NCBI RefSeq assembly: GCF_027172205.1
Contig: NC_070619.1
Span: 8,234,459-8,298,458 of the forward strand
Direction of reading: 5' to 3'
DNA: 64,000 nucleotides
Source of the DNA: Podarcis raffonei
Lineage: Eukaryota > Chordata > Lepidosauria > Squamata > Lacertidae
Below, piece after piece: positions 10,501-23,300 of this stretch; positions within the stretch are counted from its first letter, which is position 1, and the number at the start of each line of letters is the position of its first letter. Under the pieces are notes generated by a model. That model saw only the letters and a list, made by a program, of their open reading frames with translations. It ran no database searches and had not been told where the DNA came from. Position numbers and translations under genes: made by a program.

Positions 10501-13500
10501 GGCTGCTAATTTTGCCGTTTCTGCATAGTCCATTTGCTTGATTTGCCATTCTTCTTTCGTCGATATCTTTTCTTCCTTCCATCTTTGGTCTAACAATATT
10601 CGGGCGGCTGTTGTAGCATACATAAATATTTTCTTCTGTTCTTCAGGGAGTTTTCAGGGTCTAAAACTCCTGGTAGAGAACAAGGATCTAGAGGTCACGC
10701 TCAGGGTGGCCAAATTCTGTGCGACTGCCATAAAACTTAGGGAATAAGCTGTATTACCAAAATGATTAAGGTTTTAAATGACAATTTTAGCTTATATTTT
10801 AGTGATCAAGATCTAATATATATTTTTAACTGCCACTATATCTGAATTGTCTGTGTTATACCCAGTTGCAATTCAATGTATTCCTGTTGTGTTTTATGAT
10901 TTTCTTGATATTGTAAGTGAGCCGGAACTGGTCTGTGACTGTAATAATAAAATTCATTCTCATTCATTCTTCAGGGAGTTCAGTTCCCATCAATCCTAGT
11001 AAGAAAGCTTTTGGGGGGTTTTTAAAAGCAAAGGTTACTTTAAACATTTTCGTCAAATATATGTTCAAATATATAAAAGGATGTCACATAGAGGAGGGAG
11101 AAAGGTTGTTTTCTGCTGCTCCAGAGAAGCGGACACGGAGCAATGGATCCAAACTGCAGGAAAGAAGATTCCACCTAAACATTAGGAAGAACTTCCTGAC
11201 AGTAAGAGCTGTTTGACAGTGGAATTTGCTGCCAAGGAGTGTGGTGGAGTCTCCTTCTTTGGAGGTCTTTAAGCAGAGGCTTGACAACCATATGTCAGGA
11301 GTGCTCTGATGGTGTTTCCTGCTTGGCAGGGGGTTGGACTCAATGGCCCTTGTGGTCTCTTCCAACTCTATGATTCTATGATTCTTCAGTTCATTATAGA
11401 TCATTTCCCAGAAGCTTTTAATAGGAAGGCCTCTTCTCTTGGTTCCAGGCTGCCTCCCTCTGCTGCGCCTTGCCGAACCCGGGGAGTTCACCAAACGGGC
11501 CTTCCAGAACGGCAAGCTGGACTTGACCGAGGCGGAAGGCCTAGGGGACTTGATTCATGCCGAGACGGAAAGCCAGCGTCGGCAGGCTCTCCGCCAGATG
11601 GAAGGGGACTTGGGGCGGCTCTACCGCCGTTGGAGCGACACCCTCACAAAGGCAAGGGAATTGGGGTCACTTACTGGGTGAAAAAGCAGGGACGCGGGTG
11701 GCGCTGTGGGTTAAACCACTGAGCCTAGGACTTGCCAATCAGAAAGTCGGCGGTTCGAATCCCCGCGACAGGGTGAGCTCCCGTTGCTCGGTCCCAGCTC
11801 CTGCCAACTTAGCAGTTCGAAAGCATGAAGTGCAAGTAGATAAATAGGTACCGCTCCAGCGGGAAGGTAAACGGCGTTTCCGTGCACTGCTCTGGTTCGC
11901 CAGAAGCGGCTTAGTCCTGCTGGCCACATACCTGGAAGCTGTACGCCGGCTCCCTCGGCCAGTAAAGCGAGATGAGCGCTGCAACCCCAGAGTCGTTTGT
12001 GACTGGACCTGTCAGGGCTCCCTTTACCTTTTTACATAATTACTCTCTCCTCTCTGACCAATAAAAGGAGCTGCTTACCTTTTTTCGTTCCTGCAGGCCT
12101 TGGCCCACCTTGAAGCCTACATTGACTTCAGCGAGGACGACAACATTGAGGAGGGGGTGCTTGCTCAAGGTAAGCCTGCCATGGAGGTGACCCCACTTAG
12201 AACCCTTCCTCCTACGCCCAAATAAATGTTGACCTCTCAATGGTTTGGCCCCAACGGCAGCGATAGAAGCGCAGCTACATTCGCAAGGATGCCGCCCTGC
12301 TTTTAAAATAAAAGGTTGGAGAATTAATGAGTTGCTGCGCCATCAAAGATAACAGATTTGGACAACATCCCGGAATTGGAACGGAATCAGACGAAGCTGA
12401 GCTGATAAAAAGGCAGCTGGAAAAACTTTATATTAACAAAGCTATATTCAGCAGATGAAAGTGTTTGACATGAATGGGAATTCTGGACCCAGAGACAAAA
12501 AATTACCAAGCGTTAATATCGAGATGTGGAAAATACAGAAACAACAAGGAGAAGCAGGACTAAGATGCGGAGATATGCTCCAGAGATCCAGACCGTGGGG
12601 AGCCCCAAGAAATTAATAAATACAATTTGGGCTATAATTTGATCTTTTTTATTTTAGTCTTTTGGTGGGACATGGGTGGCGCTGTGGGTTAAACCACAGA
12701 GCCTAGGACTTGCCGATCAGAAGGTCGGCGGTTCGAATCCCCGCAATGGGGTGAGCTCCTGTTGCTCGGTCCCTGCTCCTGCCAACCTAGCAGTTCAAAA
12801 GCACGTCAAAGTGCAAGGGGACAGCACCCTAACAGACCAGCTCTCTTGGCTCCCGGTTGCTGGAGAACAAAGACTCAAAAGAAAGATTCCTTCCAAAGGA
12901 CTAGGACCCTGGATTATAGCTGAGCAATGAAAGCACATCCTTATGCATTGTGTGTTTTGCTATCTTGCATTTTCCTGCTGTGAACCACCCTGGGTTCTGC
13001 GGTTGGAAGAGCGGCCGACAAATCTAATAAATAATAATTGTGATATTTTTGTGCCTGCGTCTGTTCGGCACAAGGGACACGGGTGGCGCTGTGGGTTAAA
13101 CCACAGAGCCTAGGACTTGCCGATCAGAAGGTCGGCCGTTCGAATCCCCTCAACAGGGTGAGCTCCCGTTGCTCGGTCCCTGCTCCTGCCAACCTAGCAG
13201 TTCGAAAGCACGTCAAAGTGCAAGTAGATAAATAGGTACCACTCCGGCGGGAAGGTAAACGGCGTTTCCGTGCGTTCCTCTGGTTCGCCAGAAGCGGCTC
13301 AGTCCTGCTGGCCACACGACCCAGAAACTGTACTCCCTCGGCCAATAAAGCGACATGAGCGCCGCAACCCCAGAGTCGTCTGCGACTGGACCTAATGATC
13401 AGGGGTACCTTTACCTTTAATATCGAGAAGTGGAAAATACGGAAATAACAAAGAGAAGCAGAACTAAGATGTGGAGATATGCTCCAGAGATCCAGACCGT

Positions 13501-16500
13501 GGGGAGCCCCCAAAAATTAACAAATACAATTTGGACTATAATTTGATCTTTTTTTTTAGTTTTTTATTTGAAGCAATATGATTGGATATTTAATTGGATG
13601 TTTTTTATTGGAAAGTCAATAAAATAAAATAAAATGTGAAAGGTGCTGGTCCTCATGGCTGGGGGAAGGAAAAGCATTGGAAAGCCAGGAAGGTAAGTTT
13701 TTTTGGGGTGGGAATGTGCAGTTTTGAGACAATAGCCATAATCAGAGAGGCTCTGGCTTTTATTTCTTCCTTCCGACTTCTTCACAGTGGAAGAGGCCGT
13801 TGAGGCGTTGGAGAAGGAACTGCGGGAGCACTTGCAAGATGGCCGCCGCGGCGAGAGGCTGAGGGACGGAGTCCATGTGGTGATCGCAGGGCCCACCAAC
13901 GCTGGGAAAAGCAGCCTCCTCAACCACCTATGTGAGCAGGAAGGACATTGGGTGATGGCGGGGAGTTCTTTGGGCATGGCGTGAATGGGAAAAAAAGTTG
14001 GGGCTCCTCAATTACCGCATTTTTCGCTCTATAAGACGCACCAGACCATAAGACGCACCTAGTTTTTGGAGGAGGAAAACAAGAAAGAAAATATTCTGAA
14101 TCTCAGAAGCCAGAACAGCAAGAGGGATCGCTGCGCAGTGAAAGCAGCAATCCCTCTTGCTGTTCTGGCTTCTGGGATAGCTGCGCAGCCTGCATTCGCT
14201 CCATGAGACGCACACACATTTTCCCTTACTTTTTAGGAGGGAAAAAGTGAGTCTTATAGAGCAAAAAATACGGTATATTCTGCTGTTTTGTATCTTTGCC
14301 ATCCTGGGCTCCTTTGAGAGGAACAAGGGGATAGAAATTTAGCAAAGAACAATGTTTTCAGTCCTGATCTGCATGACTGGCCTGATTTACATGTTGTTGT
14401 TTAGTCGTGTCCGCCTCTTTGTGACCCCCTGGACCAGAGCACGCCAGGCCCTCCTGTCTTCCACTGCCTCCCGCAGTTTGGTCAAACTCATGCTGGTAGC
14501 TTCGAGAACACTGTCCAACCATCTCGTCCTCCGTCGTCCCCTTCTCCTTACGCCCTCCATCTTTCCCAACATCAGGGTCTTTTCCAGGGAGTCTTCTCTT
14601 CTCATGAGGTGGCCAAAGTCTTGGAGCCTCAGCTTCAGGATTTGTCCTTCCAGTGAGCACTCAGGGCTGATTTCCTTCAGAATGGAGAGGTTTGATCTTC
14701 TTGCAGTCCATGGGCCTCTCAAGAGTCTCCTCCAGCACCAGAATTCAAAAGCATCCATTCTTCGGCGATCAGCCTTCTTTATGGTCCAGCTCTCACCTCC
14801 ATACATCACTACTGGGAAAACCATAGCTTTTACTATACGGACCTTTGTTGGTAAGGTGATGTCTCTACTTTAGAGGCCTGATTTACATGGCATCCTACAA
14901 AGTAACATACGCAAAGACTAAACCAAAAACTAGAGTTCCCTGCCCCAAGGGGCTCACCACTGAAAGTGTGAAAGGAGACAGAATCACTGGTTTTCGAACA
15001 GCTTAGTTCTCGAACGTTTTGGCTCCCGAACGCCGCAAACCCAGAAGTGACTGTTCCGGTTTGCAAACTATTTTTGGAAGCTGAATGTCCGATGGGGCTT
15101 CTGATTGGCTGCAGGAGTGAGCCAGTGTGGTGTGGTGGTTAAGAGCGACAGACTCATAATCTGGTGGACCGGGTTCGCATCCCTGCTCCTCTACATGCAG
15201 CTGCTGGGTGACCTTGGGCTACTCACACTTCTCTGAAGTCTCTCAGCCCCACTCACCTCACAGAGTGTTTGTTATGGGGGAGGAAGGGAAAGGAGAATGT
15301 TAGCCGCTTTGAGACTCCTTCAGACAGTGATGAAAGCGGGATATCAAATACAAACTCTTCCCATAGCCAATCAGAAGCCGTGCTTTAGTTTTGGAAGTCG
15401 AACGGACTTCCGGAACGGATCCTGTTCGACTTCCAAGGTACGACTGTATTACCTACTCCCAGTGATGCTGAACTTCTCCAGGGACTTGTACAGAAAGATG
15501 CCTGCATCCTTTTTTTAATATACAGGATGCTGGGGATTGAACCTCGTACCTCCTGCATCATCATCATCATCATCATCATCATCATATTTTTTATTTATAC
15601 CCCGCCCTCCCCAGCCAAGGCCGGGCTCAGGGTGGCTAACAAGCAATAATAAAAACAAGCTGAATGAATACAACTTAGAAACGAGATTAAAATGCAACAT
15701 TAAAATATTGAAACATTAAAATATTAAAATGCAAAGCAAGTCCTTAATTTTCAACAATAATAATTTGATTTATCACCTGACCGTCACCCTCGCTTCTCGG
15801 GGCAGGCCGCTGTTTAAAACGCAGCATCAAAACCAGCTGTGAATCACTACTGCTAATGGCCCCTTTTGCCTAAATAAGGAGAGTGCAGCTGTTGAGAAAG
15901 GTAAAGGGACCCCTGACCATTAGGTCCAGTCGTGGCCGACTCTGGGGTTGCGGCGTTCATCTCGCTTTACTGGCCGAGGGAGCCGGCGTACAGCTTCCGG
16001 GTCATGTGGCCAGCAGGACTAAGCTGCTTCTGGCGAAACCAGAGCAGCACACGGAAATGCCGTTTACCTTCCCGCCGGAGTGGTACCTATTTATCTACTT
16101 GCACTTTGTACTTTTGAACTGCTAGGTGGGCAGGAGCTGGGACTGAGCAACGGGAGCTCACCCCGTCGCGGGGATTTGAACCGCCGACCTTCTGATCGGC
16201 AAGCCCAAGAGGCTCAGCGGTTTAGACCACAGCGCAACCCGTGTCCCTGCAGCTGTTGATATTTGCTTGTAATGCTTTGTACAGTCACATAGTCCAGTAA
16301 TGTCAACTCTGGCTGGCAGCACTGGCTCCGCACAGATTCGGGGGGCAGAGGGGTTTCTCCCCTGCCCAACTTCCTTCAGAAACCTTTTAAACTAGAGCTG
16401 CTGAAGGTGGCAAGGAAGTCATACAGCCCCCACCCCTTGTCTGGAGGCGGTTGGAGGATGGATGGCGGCTAACAGATTGAGGTTGAATCCTGACAAGACA

Positions 16501-17293
16501 GAAGTACTGTTTTGGGGGGACAGGAGGCGGGCAGGTGTGGAGGATTCCCTGGTCCTGAATGGGGCAACTGTGCCCCCGAAGGACCAGGTGCGCAGCCTGG
16601 GAGTCATTTTGGACTCACCGCTGTCCATGGAGGCGCAGGTCAAATCTGTGTCCAGGGCAGCTGTTTACCAGCTCCATCTGGTACGTAGGCTGAGACCCTC
16701 CCTGCCTGCGGACTGTCTCGCCAGAGTGGTGCATGCTCTGGTTATCTCCTGCTTGGACTACTGCAACGCGCTCTACGTGGGGCTACCTTTGAAGGTGACC
16801 CGGAAACTACAACTAATCCAGAATGTGGCAGCCAGACTGGTGACTGGGAGCGGCCGCCGAGACCGTATAACACCGGTCTTGAAAGACCTACATTGGCTCT
16901 CAGGATGTTTCTGAGCACAATTCAAAGTGTTGGTGCTGACCTTTAAAGCCCTAAACGGCCTGGGCCCAGTATACCTGAAGGAGCGTCTCCACCCCCATCG
17001 TCCAGCCTGGACACTGAGGTCCACCTCCGAGGTCTTCTGGCTGTTCCCTCACTGCGAGAACTGAGGTTACAGGGAACCAGGCAGAGGGCCTTCTTGGCAG
17101 TGGTGCCCTCCCTGTGGAACGCCCTCCCACCAGATGTCAAAGAGGAAAACAACTACCAGACTTTTAGAAGACATCTGAAGGCAGCCCTGTTTAGGGAAGC
17201 TTTTAATGTTTGATGTATTATAGTATTTTAATATTTTTTTGGAAGCTGCCCAGAGTGGCTGGGGAAGCCCAGCCAGATGGGCAGGGTATAAAT

Positions 17294-17325
<32 letters not shown>

Positions 17326-20300
17326 TATTAATGCTTTACAGAGAACCTTCTAAATTTCTCTTCCCTGTTTTGGGGAGGACTGATTTATTTTTTTATCCCA
17401 GTGGGGCTGCAGCCGAGTTGGGGATTCTGCCATCTAAACGGCTTGCTGCCCAAACCCATCCGCCACCTCTGCCCCTTTGTGCTCTAGATCATTATGCTAA
17501 TTGCTGGTTCTCTGGATGGATTAATTATAATAATAATCCCCAGCTCCCTCTTCATACGGTTGCTTTTGCCAACACCGTAAATGCCTCCGAAGAACCCCAG
17601 TGGTTGAGAATCGCAAGTGGAGTTCACTGCCGCACAAGTAGAGGGAAGTTCAGTGGGACGCGGGTGGCGCTGTGGTCTAAACCACCGAGCCTCTTGGGCT
17701 TGCCAATCGGAAGGTCGGCGGTTCGATTCCCCGCGACGGAGTGAGCTCCCGTTGCTCCGTCCCAGCTCCTGCCAACCTAGCAGTTCCAAAGCACACCAGG
17801 GCAAGTAGATTAATAGGTACCATTGCGGCGGGAAGGTAAACGGCATTTCCATGCGCTCTGGTTTCTGTCACGGTGTCCCGTTGCACCAGATGCTGTTTAG
17901 TCCTGCTGGCTACATGACCCGGAAAGCTGTCTGTGGACAAATGCCGGCTCCCTCAGGCTGAAAGTGAGGTGAGCGTCGCAACCTCATAGTCGTCTTTGAC
18001 TAGACTTAACCGTCCGGGGGTCCTTTACCTTTTACCTTTTTTTATTCAGGTTCTGTTTGTGGGCTTCCTATAATTAGGGGCATCTTGTTGGCCGCTGTGA
18101 AGACAGGCCGCTGGACTGGACGGGCCACCTTTGGCCTGATCCAGTGTGGCCCGAAAGCCAGTGTGGTGTAGTGGTTAAGAGCGGTGGACTTGTAATCTGG
18201 TGAACCGGGTTTGCTTCCCCGCTCCTCCACATGTAGCTGCTGGGTGACCTTGGGCCAGTCACACTTCTCTGAAGTCTCTCAGCCCCACTCACCTCACAGA
18301 GTGTTTGTTGTGGGGGAGGAAGGGAAAGGAGATGGTTAGCCGCTTTGAGACTCCTTTGGGTAGTGATAAAGCGGGATATCAAATCCAAACTCTTCTTCTT
18401 CATCCAGCTGCAGTGTTCTTCCCACCTTCTGAGCATCGGTGATTGCTTCTAAAGTCTACCTTCCCTCCCTAATTCAACTGTGGTCCTCCCTCAGGTCAGA
18501 AGCCGGCAGCCATTGTTTCCCCCATAGCAGGGACCACACGGGATGTGGTGGAGGCGGCGCTGAACATCGGCGGGTTCCCTGTGGTGCTGAGCGACACGGC
18601 AGGGCTGCGGGACACCAGCGATGTTGTTGAGATGGAGGGAGTGAACCGGGCTCGGCAGAGGTGAGTGGGAAAAGGCGGCGGCGGCGGCAGTATCTTCTCT
18701 TGCTGTCAATGATTTTTTTAAAAAATAAAGTTCTTTATTGATACAACAAGAAAAAAGGAAAAAACCACAAATACCAAATTACACACAAGAATAACCATAG
18801 ACACATAATTTTCTTAGCAAACAATAAAACATCTATTGGTCTTAACACTACAGACCCAACCTCCCGTCTATTCCATATTTCAAATTCATATTACTTATTG
18901 CCAATACACACTTTTATCATAATTAAACTTATTCTTAATAAATCTAATTTCTTATATCTATCTTGCAACTATTACTGAAGTTCCTCGAATGCTGCAACAG
19001 AATTTGAACTACTATATTTATTTTTCAGATATTCTTTGAAAACCTCCCATTTTGAGACAAATTCCTGTTTTGATTTATTCTTTATTTTTTCTGATAAACC
19101 ATCTAATTTGGCATATTCTGTCAGCTTTTGGATCCAATCTTGTAGAGGGGATTTCATTACTCTTCCATTTTGCTGCGATCAAAACTCTTGCTGCCGCCGT
19201 CGCATATAAAAAGATACCCTTCCTCTTTTGTGGAATATCCAATATTTTTTATGCAAAGGAAAGCTTGGAAATCTAAATGCTGTTTAGTGAGATGCATTGG
19301 TTCAAATGCAGACTCGCTAGGAATACAGTGGTACCTTGGTTCTCAAACTTAATCTGTTCCGGAATTCCGTTCCAAAATCAAAGCATTCCAAAACCAAGGC
19401 GTGCTTTTCTATGGAAAGCAATGCAAAACGCATTAATCCATTCCAGACTTTTAAAAACAACCCCTGAAACAGCAGTTTAACATGGATTTTACTCTCTAAC
19501 GAGACCATTGATCCATAAAATGAAAGCAATAAACAATCTACTGCAGTCACACCATCCATCAGTAGCTGAACTGGGTTATACACAGTCACAAAAACGAAAC
19601 GAAACGAGCCGCATAGACAGAAACGCAAAATAAATTGCAAAAACAGGCAGACCTCATTGTAACACTCAAATCGGAAGCGTAACACTCAAAATGAAAGTGG
19701 GGCACTCAGAATGGAAGCGTTGCACTCAAAACGGAGTATGTTCGGCTTCCCAAAAAAAGTTCGCAAACCGGAACACTTACTTCTGTGTTGGCAGTGTTTG
19801 GGTTCCAAGTAGTTTCAGTACCAAGGCGTTTGAGAACCAAGGTTGTTGTTGTTTAGTCGTGTCCAACTCTTCGTGACCCCATGGACCAGAGCATGCCAGG
19901 CCCTCCTGTCTTCCACTGCCTCCCGCAGGTTGGTCAAACTCATGCTGGTAGCTTCGAGAACACTGTCCCACCATCTCGTCCTCCGTCGTCCCCTTCTCCT
20001 TGTGCCCTCCATCTTTCCCAGCATCAGGATCTTTCCCAGGGAGTCTTCTCTTATACAGAGTCAAATTGTCTGCACTCCCTGGCAGTGGCTCTCCAGAGCT
20101 TCAGAATGTGGAGACGTGTTTATGGATTGGGACCTGCTGCTTTACCCTTGAGCCCTTGCAAATTTCGAAGCGACCATTGCTGTCTGCTCTCGTAAGCTTG
20201 GACACATAGCTACCAATAATTGGGAATAAGAGGGATTGCTGCCTGCAGAAGAACAGCAAAGCAATGTTTGGGACGTGGGTGGTGCTGTGGGTTAAACTAC

Positions 20301-23300
20301 AGAGCCTAGGACTTGCCGATCAGAAGGTCGGCGGTTCGAATCCCCGTGACGGGGTGAGCTCCCGTTGCTCGGTCCCTGCGCCTGCCAACCTTACAGTTCG
20401 AAAGCACGTCAAAGTGCAAGTAGATCAATAGGTACCACTCCGGCGGGAAGGTAAATGGCGTTTCCGTGCGCTGCTCTGGTTCGCCAGAAGCGGCTTAGTC
20501 CTGCTGGCCACATGACCTGGAAGCTGTACGCCGGCTCCCTCGGCCAGTAAAGCAAGATGAGCGCCGCAACCCCAGAGTCTTCGACTGGACCTAACTGTCA
20601 GGGGTCCCTTTACCTTTATCTTTAAAAGCCGAAGAGGAATTGAAAAGAGGTTATAGAATAAGGCAGAGTTTATTTTGACAATTGGGGTTTATTTGTTATG
20701 ATTGCTTTCAGTTCAGGTGCCGGAAGAGCTTTTCGTGATTAAGAGATTGACTTAATGGATGGATTAGGGGACCAGCATGCAAATGGCATGTTTTATGTTC
20801 AGCTTGATTGCTACTGTGAAATACACATTACATTTTGTTCATCTGCCTGAAAATCATCTATATAATTACAGTCATGCCTTGGAAGTCGAATGGAATCCGT
20901 ATAGTCATCTTTCTTTTGACTGGGTTTAAGGTTTGAATCCCCGCGACGGGGTGAGCTCCCGTTGCTCGGTCCCAGCTCCTGCCAACCTAGCAGTTCGAAA
21001 GCACATCAAAGTGCAAGTAGATAAATAGGTACCGCTCTGGCGGGAAGGTAAGCGGAATTCGGAAACCAAAGCACGGCTTCTGATTGGCTGCGGGAAGCTT
21101 CTGCAGCCAATCGGAAGCCACGGAAGCCCTGTCGGACGTTCGGCTTCCAAAAATAGTTCGCAAACCAGAACAGCCACTTCCGGTTTGCGGTGTTTGGGAG
21201 CTCAAACGTTCGACTTGCAAGGCGTTTGAGATCCAAGGTATGACAGTATGTAAAACATGTTGAGCCGTGGGTGTCAAAGTTCACAGGCAGAAGAGCTCTG
21301 GAGGAAATCTTGGGAAATAGCTGCAGTGCCTCTCAAACTTGGGTCTCCAGCCGTTGGACTACAACTCCCAACATCCCTGACCACTGGTCCTGCTAGCTAG
21401 CAGTGATGGGAGTTGTAGTCCAATGACTGGTGGAAACCATAGTTCAGGAAACACTGAGCTAAGGCTTTTATCATCATCAACCTTTATTACGGTCCAGAGA
21501 CCCAACAGATCGTTACAAAGCAATACACAATTCGTACACCCTACCTCCAGGTTAAACAAGCATTTATGTCAGGCAAAATGGGGACCTGCCAAAGCTAGAT
21601 GGCTTTCAGGCAAAATTTCTACGATCTCTGCTGCAGGTACCCAACTGTGTCCCCAACTCCATACTTCTGTTAGAAGCTGGTGAACGCCCAATTTCAACTC
21701 ACCTAAAACATTGGCTCAGGATTTCAGTGTTTGATCTAGGGAAGGGTTTGTACCAACAATTGACCAATGAGGAATTTGTCAACAAATGGCAGAAAACCAT
21801 GGCTAAAAAAGCCACTTGTATTGGTCTGTCACTCCCCCAACTGTACTACCTGGGTTATGAAGGTGCCCTAAAGACGTTAAAGCAAAGATTATGGGATAAT
21901 GCACACAGTGACTTGCGATCTCGATCACACGCAGTCTGTAGTCTGCTGGCAGTAGGAGTACAATATGGGCATGTCTTTAAGTTAACAGCTTACATTAAAA
22001 ACCTGACAGTACCAAATTATCAAAGGCTTTTCACCAAAGCCAGACTAAATGTCTTTCCTTCTGCAGTGTTGGCTGGCAGGTTGAGAGGAGTTCCCTACCA
22101 GGACAGACTTTGCTCGTGTGCTCAAGACATCGATTCCATAAAACATACTGTATTTTTCGCTCTATAAGACGCACCAGACCACAAGACGCACCTAGTTTTT
22201 GGAGGAGGAAAACAAGAAGAAAAAAAATCTGAATCTCAGAATTCAGAACAGCAAGAGGGATCGCTGCGCGGTGAAAGCAGCAATCCCTCTTGCTGTTCTG
22301 GCTTCTGGGATAGCTGCGCAGCCTGCATTCGCTCCATAAGACGCACACACATTTCCTCTTCTTTTTAGGAGGGAAAAAGTGAGTCTTATAGAGCAAAAAA
22401 TACGGTATTTTGTTGCACTGAGCTAAGGCTTTTAACTGGCACTCTATTCCCTGCAGGGTGGAGGTTGCTGACCTCGTTCTTGCCGTCCTGGATGCAGCGG
22501 AAGTGGCCCAGAAGCCTAACCAACTGGTCCCTGCCTTGCTGGACATCCTGCCGCCGGACGATCCGAAAGGGACCCGGCCGTACTTGCTGGTTCTGAACAA
22601 GATGGACCTGCTTGGCGACAAGGAACGGGCGGATCTGCTGGCGAACTTTGCCGACTCGGATCTGGCGCCGGCCTGCTTTCTCTCTTGCAAAACGGGAGAA
22701 GGGATCGCTACCTTCTTGAGCGTGTTGGGGAAGCAGCTGGCGCACATGTGAGGACGGGGAGAGAAGGAGCCATGAGGGATGGGCTGGGCTGGGTTGGGCT
22801 TGCCCCTCTTGCCTGCAACCCTGGAGAGCTGCAGCCGGTCAGTGTTGGCAACACTGAGCCAAGTGGACCAGTGCTTTTGACTGGGTTTAAAGGTAAAGGG
22901 ACCCCTGACCATTAGGTCCAGTCGTGGCCGACTCTGGGGTTGCGGCGCTCATCTCGCTTTATTGGCTGAGGGAGCTGGCGTACAGCTTCTGGGTCATGTG
23001 GCCAGCAGGGCTAAGCTGCTTCTGGCGAACCAGAGCAGCGCACGGAAACGCCGTTTACCTTCCCGCCGGAGCGGTACCTATTTATCTACTTGCACTTTGT
23101 GCTTTCGAACTGCTAGGTTGGCAGGAGCAGGGACTGAGCAACGGGAGCTCAGCGTGTCGCGGGGATTCGAACCACCGACCTTCTGATCGGCAAGTCCTAG
23201 GCTCTGTGGTTTAACCCACAGTGCCACCCACGTCCCTTGACTGGGTTTATTTTTTTCAAGAAAAAAATATTCATTTTATAACACAAATAAAAAACACAAA

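Larger units (their letters stand above)
9210..10655 (-). mobile_element. L1 3' end, split by Bov-B and a MITE
   Basis: L1 pieces at about 9210-9306, 9988-10106 and 10331-10655. The last encodes [18 protein letters not shown] and [16 protein letters not shown] on the minus strand, the end of L1 ORF2. Confidence 0.75.

Noticed and set aside
15121-15190. tRNA gene at the CORE-SINE head
   Set aside because: It continues into a MIR-like core and a simple tail, so it is a SINE.
16462-16914. 150-codon frame as a host gene
   Set aside because: It is L2 reverse transcriptase followed by an L2 3' tail.
22031-22912. 293-codon minus-strand frame opposite GTPBP3 exon 8
   Set aside because: It runs through a MITE and antisense to a well-supported exon; no family match.
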